A stretch of DNA of 50,083 nucleotides from DASUPK01 sp035456265 (GTDB lineage: Bacteria > Actinomycetota > Thermoleophilia > Solirubrobacterales > 70-9): assembly GCA_035456265.1 (NCBI GenBank), contig DATIDP010000072.1:1-50083 (forward strand), in the 5' to 3' direction. The notes beneath the pieces are model-generated. The model ran no database searches, had not been told where the DNA came from, and saw nothing but the letters and a program-made list of their open reading frames with translations. This document shows, one piece after another, positions 49,951 through 50,083 of the stretch; the stretch's first letter is position 1; every line of letters starts with the position of its first letter. The position numbers and the translations under genes were made by a program.

Positions 49951-49956
49951 AGTCTA
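49951..49956 (-). promoter_or_regulatory. -10 hexamer for the thiamine operon
   Basis: TAGACT on the minus strand. Start of transcription would fall near 49944, just before the aptamer. It overlaps the stop codon (49954-49956) of the upstream gene. Confidence 0.45.
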
Positions 49957-50083
49957 CCCGCCGGCGGCCGCCGCGTCCGCATTCGCACGTCCGATCACGG
50001 GCAGCCCGTCGAGGCCCTCCCGGAGCTCCTCGATCCCGATGAACACGTCGACCGCACCCGCCTCGCGCAGCTCGGCCTCGCCG
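49954..50083 (-). CDS. C-terminal fragment of an unidentified protein, possibly HAD-like
   Basis: Only the last 42 residues are in the window, ending in VIGRANADAAAAGG. The segment ELREAGAVDVFIGIEELREG resembles the C-terminal helix-strand of HAD phosphatases, but the piece is too short for assignment. It is on the same strand as the thiamine operon and its stop overlaps that operon's promoter. Confidence 0.4.
   Translation of the reverse strand, partial: GEAELREAGAVDVFIGIEELREGLDGLPVIGRANADAAAAGG

Noticed and set aside
1..50083. CRISPR arrays, tRNA/rRNA genes, IS elements, prophage
   Set aside because: I saw no regularly spaced direct repeats, no tRNA-like cloverleaf with GTTCGA-type T-loop, and no transposase or phage proteins.

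Overview
The window is uniformly G+C-rich bacterial chromosome with dense genes and no mobile elements, rRNA, tRNA or CRISPR that I can see. Several families point to an actinobacterium: a coproheme decarboxylase (HemQ), an actinobacterial-IHF-like H2TH protein, YrbE/MceG lipid-transport genes, an F420-type LLM oxidoreductase, an FprA-type reductase, and many starts that look leaderless (a TAnnnT hexamer 6-9 bp before a start codon with no Shine-Dalgarno). Gene content and protein style suggest the class Thermoleophilia (Solirubrobacterales-like); that placement is inference.

Layout. (1) 1-6343, minus strand: hemQ and a TPR-LuxR regulator, then two inverted repeats, then a compressed operon of flavin monooxygenase, cysteine-dioxygenase-like cupin, a 37-residue micro-ORF, SRPBCC protein, cyclase-family hydrolase and an FprA-type reductase cut by the window edge. 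(2) 6330-14109, plus strand: a polytopic membrane protein with an alkaline-phosphatase-like exterior, a GT4 glycosyltransferase fused to a flippase-like membrane domain, and a large ATPase-TPR protein ending in a class III nucleotidyl cyclase. (3) 14070-20138: B12-dependent (metH) and B12-independent (metE) methionine synthases back to back. (4) 20237-28110: aldehyde dehydrogenase divergent from a PucR-type regulator, then a PQQ-type beta-propeller lipoprotein and three tandem PQQ-sugar-dehydrogenase-like proteins. (5) 28195-33084: cupin/TetR divergent pair, a lipoprotein, and a YrbE-YrbE-MceG ABC module without MCE proteins. (6) 33221-40008: hydrolase, an MMPL transporter operon with a degenerate thioredoxin-fold protein and a B3/B4-domain protein, conserved hypotheticals, and the IHF-like gene. 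(7) 40311-47195: a serine-palmitoyltransferase-like enzyme divergent from a GNAT-fold protein resembling bacterial ceramide synthase, PEBP, AlkA-like glycosylase, F420-type oxidoreductase, and a secreted endoglycoceramidase-like GH5 enzyme. (8) 47192-50083, minus strand: a thiamine-precursor ABC transporter behind a clear TPP riboswitch, and the C-terminus of an upstream gene.

The most interesting inference is a possible sphingolipid-type locus at 40.3-47.2 kb: an acyl-CoA/amino-acid condensing enzyme and a candidate N-acyltransferase sharing a 36-bp divergent promoter, with a predicted glycosphingolipid hydrolase nearby. The TPP riboswitch is the best-supported RNA element. The micro-ORF coupled by ATGA overlaps on both sides, and the repeated leaderless-promoter pattern, are direct observations that merit checking.
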